Source: Kordia aestuariivivens (GTDB lineage Bacteria > Bacteroidota > Bacteroidia > Flavobacteriales > Flavobacteriaceae). From it: a DNA stretch of 64,000 nt. The translations under genes were made by a program, and so were the position numbers. The DNA is taken from contig NZ_JACGWS010000015.1 in NCBI RefSeq assembly GCF_014397005.1, forward strand, positions 85,420 to 149,419, read 5' to 3'. Positions 60,669-64,000 of the stretch are shown here, piece by piece (position 1 is the stretch's first letter; every line of letters begins with the position of its first letter). The notes beneath the pieces are model-generated. The model saw only the letters and a program-made list of their open reading frames with translations. It did not search any database and was not told the DNA's origin.

Positions 60669-63600
60669 TTATATATATTTTATGTCAATTTCTTCATTGA
60701 TGTACAACAAGATTTTTTTTGTGACATTAAAATCCATTTCTACCAATGTATCTGCATATTCATACACTTGTTCTACATAAAATGGATTGTGCATTCCTGT
60801 TTTGTAGTCAATAATTGTCGTTTCGTTGTTTGGATTGACAACGATTCTATCAGGACGCATTATTTTTCCAGCTTTTGAAATGATGTCTTTTTCATTGTAA
60901 ACTGTTGCATCTTGATTGAAATACGGCGCAATTTCAGGGTGATTTATTACACGATTGATACTTTTTGACAATTTTTCACGCTGTTGCTCGTCAATTATTC
61001 CTTTCGAAATATATTCGTCCAACACAAAATCAATGTCCGATGGATATTTTATTTGCGCCAATACATCATGAATTAAGTTTCCTTTTTCAATCGCTTCTTC
61101 CTGCGTTGTATCCCACAATAATCCTTGTTTGGTGAGTAAATGTAAGTTATGATCTTCTTTTGCGGTGCTGATAAATTGCTCTTGTACAATCGTATTAATT
61201 TGTGCTGAATTATTCGCTTTCGCTAGATTTTCCTCAGAATCACCAAATGTGTAGGTTGTTAATTCATCATTCCAATGATTATTTTCTTTCAAGTAATTGA
61301 TAAATAAGCCTGAAAATGTTTGCAAACGTTCGTTTCCGCTCCGATCAACTTCTTTTTTGGTAATCACATGCAATTGTTGCTCAGCTCGTGTAAACGCAAC
61401 ATATAAGATGTTGAAATTGTCCAATTCCAATTCCGATTGGCGTTCTTGATATAAAGTTGCGCCGAGTTCGCCATATTCTTGAATGGAACTATTTAAGTTT
61501 AAATACGCTTCTTCAAAACCATGAAACTCTTCTTTTGGAATCGGATACCACAATTTTGGTTCTATTTCTTTGTAAATATCTGTGTTTGCAAACGGAAAGA
61601 TCACCACAGAGAACTCCAATCCTTTTGCTTTATGAATCGTCATAATCTGAATTGCATTTTCCGAACCAGAAGCCACAATGCTTAAATGATTTTTTTTCTT
61701 TTCCCAATGTTCTAAAAAGCCTGCAAAACCGAGTTGCTTCTTTTGGGTATATTCCAATACAAAATCTAAGAAAAATTGCAAATACGCATCTGATTTGTCC
61801 GTAAGATGGAACGCGCGAATGCAATATTCTACGGCTTCGTACAATGATAATTGCAAGAAATACGTAAAGTCAAAATTAAATTCGGTTAGCGCTTTAAATA
61901 ATGCTTCAGGTTCAAGCGAAACATGTGTTTTTAAAAATTGATGTGTTTGTGAAATAGCTAGTTTTTCTGTTACCAGATAATTCAATAAATGCAGCTTTAC
62001 TTCGTTATTTTTTGGTTGAATCGCCAAGCGAAGCACGTCATTGATAAATTGCACTTCTGGTGAACGTTTGATGAGCAAGGTTTCCGACGAAATGATCGGA
62101 ATTTGATGTGCCGATAAAATATCTGCAATGGCAATTCCTTCCGATTTTCTTCGCGTAAGCACACAAATATCTTTGTATTGAAATCCTTTTTCTAATAATT
62201 CTTGAATTTTTAAAATTACCTTTTCAGGAATGATCTCAAATTCTTCTTCAACCGTTTTGGCTTCTATAAAATCAAAGGAAATAAATCCGCCTTTTTTGTC
62301 GTTTGTCAATTGCGCACTTCCGTATTTATATATGTCACCATATTTTTCGTTGCTGAAAAATTTTGAAATGTGTTGAAAGAAACTGTTGTTAAAGTTGATG
62401 ATTTCTTCGTAACTGCGGTAGTTTCTAGGTAATTCAACTTTTTCTTTTCCAACCATAAAAGGATCAACTTCATGATTCAACCCAATGAATTGTTCTGCTT
62501 TTCCACCACGCCAACGATAAATAGATTGTTTTGCGTCGCCAACAATGGTTAACGAACCGCTTTTTCCTGCTAAAACTTCAGTTTGTAGCTTATTTGAAAT
62601 CAATGGAATTAAGTTTTCCCATTGCATGATTGATGTATCTTGAAATTCATCAATGAAATAATGTTTGTATTTTTCACCCAAACGCTCATAAATAAATGGC
62701 GCAGGTTGGTCTTTAATAGTTTCACTAATTAACGTATTGAATTCCGAAATCAACAATAAGTTTTGTTCTTCCTTGATGATTTCCAGTTCGTGCTGAATCG
62801 CGTTTAGCACAGAAAGAGGCGTTGCATTTTTATAGAAATTTCTTAAAAAACTTAATTCGTACACATTCGCTTTGCAACTGTGATAGACATCGTTGAGTTG
62901 TGGCAATAATGAATCAATAGTTGCGGCTTTCGCAGGATCTAACGCTTTTTTATAGATAGTTCCGTTTTCTAAAGCTTCTGCTAGTTTGTTTCCGTACAAG
63001 CGTTTTTCGTCAAAATCTTTATCGGCAATTTTCTGAAAGTGGTTTGGTAAGGTTTTACGAAGAAAATCATCAAATTCTAATCCGGCACTTTGTATGAGTT
63101 CCAATACTACTTTTCCTGCGTTGGAAAGTTCTTCGGAAGTTGTATTGATTTTAGTTTTAAGCAATTTTTTTAATTCGCTAAAATCTTCAAGTGTTTTGTG
63201 TTTTAGTTTTCGAAGATGTGGTTCTTGATTTTCATTTAGCAATAGTTTTGCAATTTTATTCAAGTCAAAAGCAATGTCCCAACTTTTATCGTCGTCTGCT
63301 TTTTCCAGTGCAAAATCGATCAAGACTTCTGAAATTAATTTGTCTTCACCCGCTTTTGAAATCAATTGATCAACAGCTTCGTTTAGCAATGCATCTGTAT
63401 CGAGTTCTACTTCAAAATTCAACGGAAGTTTTAAGTCGTATGCAAATGTTCGGATAACGCTATGTGTAAATTTATCAATTGTGGCAACTTCAAAAAAAGC
63501 ATAGTTATGTAAAATACTTTTGAGCACTTCTTTGGCTTTCTGCTGCAATTGCGCGGGATGCAATTTTAAATCTTCAGCTAATTCTATAAACATCGGCGCA

Positions 63601-63815
63601 TTCGTACTTTCTTCATCAAATGCAAATGCATTTAAGTTTTGAATGATTCTCGCTTTCATTTCGGCGACAGCCTTATTTGTAAAAGTAACCGCAAGAATTT
63701 GTTTGTAAGCTTCTTTATGATTTGTGTTTAAAAGGATGCGCAAATAGTCTTTAACGAGTGTATACGTTTTTCCAGAACCGGCGGAAGCATTGTAAATGAT
63801 AAATGGTGTAGACAC
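60669..63815 (-). CDS. AddA/RecB-like UvrD-family helicase-nuclease
   Basis: A 1048-residue superfamily 1A helicase with a C-terminal nuclease. Walker A is ASAGSGKTYT (near residue 10) and Walker B is YFIDEFQDTS. Motif III is TIVGDAKQSIYRWRGG, motif V/VI are IMTIHKAKGLEFSVVI and LYVAFTRAEQQL. The nuclease site has RPDRIVVNP and IIDYKTGMH. With the AddB-like protein at 54946-57711 it would unwind and resect double-strand breaks. Confidence 0.92.
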   Translation of the reverse strand: MSTPFIIYNASAGSGKTYTLVKDYLRILLNTNHKEAYKQILAVTFTNKAVAEMKARIIQNLNAFAFDEESTNAPMFIELAEDLKLHPAQLQQKAKEVLKSILHNYAFFEVATIDKFTHSVIRTFAYDLKLPLNFEVELDTDALLNEAVDQLISKAGEDKLISEVLIDFALEKADDDKSWDIAFDLNKIAKLLLNENQEPHLRKLKHKTLEDFSELKKLLKTKINTTSEELSNAGKVVLELIQSAGLEFDDFLRKTLPNHFQKIADKDFDEKRLYGNKLAEALENGTIYKKALDPAKAATIDSLLPQLNDVYHSCKANVYELSFLRNFYKNATPLSVLNAIQHELEIIKEEQNLLLISEFNTLISETIKDQPAPFIYERLGEKYKHYFIDEFQDTSIMQWENLIPLISNKLQTEVLAGKSGSLTIVGDAKQSIYRWRGGKAEQFIGLNHEVDPFMVGKEKVELPRNYRSYEEIINFNNSFFQHISKFFSNEKYGDIYKYGSAQLTNDKKGGFISFDFIEAKTVEEEFEIIPEKVILKIQELLEKGFQYKDICVLTRRKSEGIAIADILSAHQIPIISSETLLIKRSPEVQFINDVLRLAIQPKNNEVKLHLLNYLVTEKLAISQTHQFLKTHVSLEPEALFKALTEFNFDFTYFLQLSLYEAVEYCIRAFHLTDKSDAYLQFFLDFVLEYTQKKQLGFAGFLEHWEKKKNHLSIVASGSENAIQIMTIHKAKGLEFSVVIFPFANTDIYKEIEPKLWYPIPKEEFHGFEEAYLNLNSSIQEYGELGATLYQERQSELELDNFNILYVAFTRAEQQLHVITKKEVDRSGNERLQTFSGLFINYLKENNHWNDELTTYTFGDSEENLAKANNSAQINTIVQEQFISTAKEDHNLHLLTKQGLLWDTTQEEAIEKGNLIHDVLAQIKYPSDIDFVLDEYISKGIIDEQQREKLSKSINRVINHPEIAPYFNQDATVYNEKDIISKAGKIMRPDRIVVNPNNETTIIDYKTGMHNPFYVEQVYEYADTLVEMDFNVTKKILLYINEEIDIKYI

Positions 63816-63879
63816 AAAAAGAAGTTTAGTGATAGCTACAAATATAATCTAAATTGTAAAGTGGACGTAAAACAAAAAG

Positions 63880-63912
63880 AGGTCGTCTAAAAAGTAATTT
63901 TTAGGCGATTTT
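63880..63912 (-). terminator. Possible terminator of a gene beyond the right edge
   Basis: Stem TCGTCTAAAAA/TTTTTAGGCGA (one G-T wobble) with a four-base loop, followed on the minus strand by CTCTTTTTG. The remaining ~90 bases to the window end show no convincing frame. Confidence 0.45.
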
Positions 63913-64000
63913 CTTTTTGGTCTAATTTTGTTTTGATCTCAAGCTTTGATTAATTGAGATTAAAAACGGTCACAATAAAAAAGCGAAGTTAGTTTACAGT

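Noticed and set aside
63816..64000. Edge of an insertion sequence
   Set aside because: There is a hairpin, but no transposase fragment or paired terminal repeats can be seen in the 185 bases available.

Overview
The window looks like chromosomal DNA of a marine member of the Flavobacteriaceae, possibly close to Kordia. This is inferred from the low GC content, type IX secretion (T9SS) sorting domains of both type A and type B, TAnnTTTG-type promoter boxes, Bacteroidetes-style 'KKRNLKSL' RiPP leaders, AddAB-like recombination genes and many small intergenic palindromes. I see no rRNA, tRNA, CRISPR array, phage or transposase gene.

Layout. 0-10.5 kb is mostly core genes: a truncated prolyl oligopeptidase, DoxX, asd, mscL, the alr-tdk pair, an unrecognised acidic protein, a giant DUF11-type surface protein with a T9SS type B tail, and rsmI. 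10.7-24.5 kb is a candidate exopolysaccharide locus. It holds a response-regulator/GT2 fusion, a shortened GT2 homologue without its DxD, a three-gene overlapping operon (GT-C-like membrane protein, secreted protein, anchored GH5-like hydrolase), a GT4, a Wzx-like flippase, a STAS protein and a TPR/beta-barrel outer-membrane protein. A hipB gene with paired operators and a deleted hipA sits inside it. 24.5-25.5 kb is an Xis-type HTH/PIN toxin-antitoxin pair, followed by a large T9SS type A protein.

28.5-34.9 kb is a tightly packed signalling operon: CheY-like regulator, H-NOX haem sensor, triple-PAS kinase, FIST (NosP-like) protein, second kinase, Hpt protein and LytTR regulator. The same direct repeat (core GCATTTCGTCTAC, 21-bp period, the geometry expected of a LytTR site) lies upstream of this operon, of the regulator/GT2 fusion, of the GT4 gene and of the T9SS type A gene. 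This suggests that gas/redox sensing and polysaccharide or surface-protein production form one regulon.

35-51 kb is housekeeping and accessory metabolism: a CMD/AhpD-like protein, OsmC, a GIY-YIG nuclease bracketed by hairpin repeats, recJ, GH97, OmpA, MFS, sulfatase, lpxH, queD, a lipoprotein, enoyl-CoA hydratase, MATE and GNAT. 51.5-54.1 kb carries a universal stress protein and then a compact cluster of small peptide genes: two tandem RiPP-like precursors, a 30-residue GG peptide, a 93-residue Cys-rich precursor and a nucleotidyltransferase, with no modification enzyme in view. 54-64 kb holds an alpha/beta hydrolase, an AddB-like nuclease, an abundant OmpA/TSP3 porin, kbl and an AddA-like helicase-nuclease.

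Several families of short intergenic palindromes occur throughout. In two of them the hairpin arms change in a compensatory way between copies, so the fold itself appears to be conserved. One family directly flanks a GIY-YIG nuclease gene in inverted orientation, much as REP elements flank RAYT transposases.
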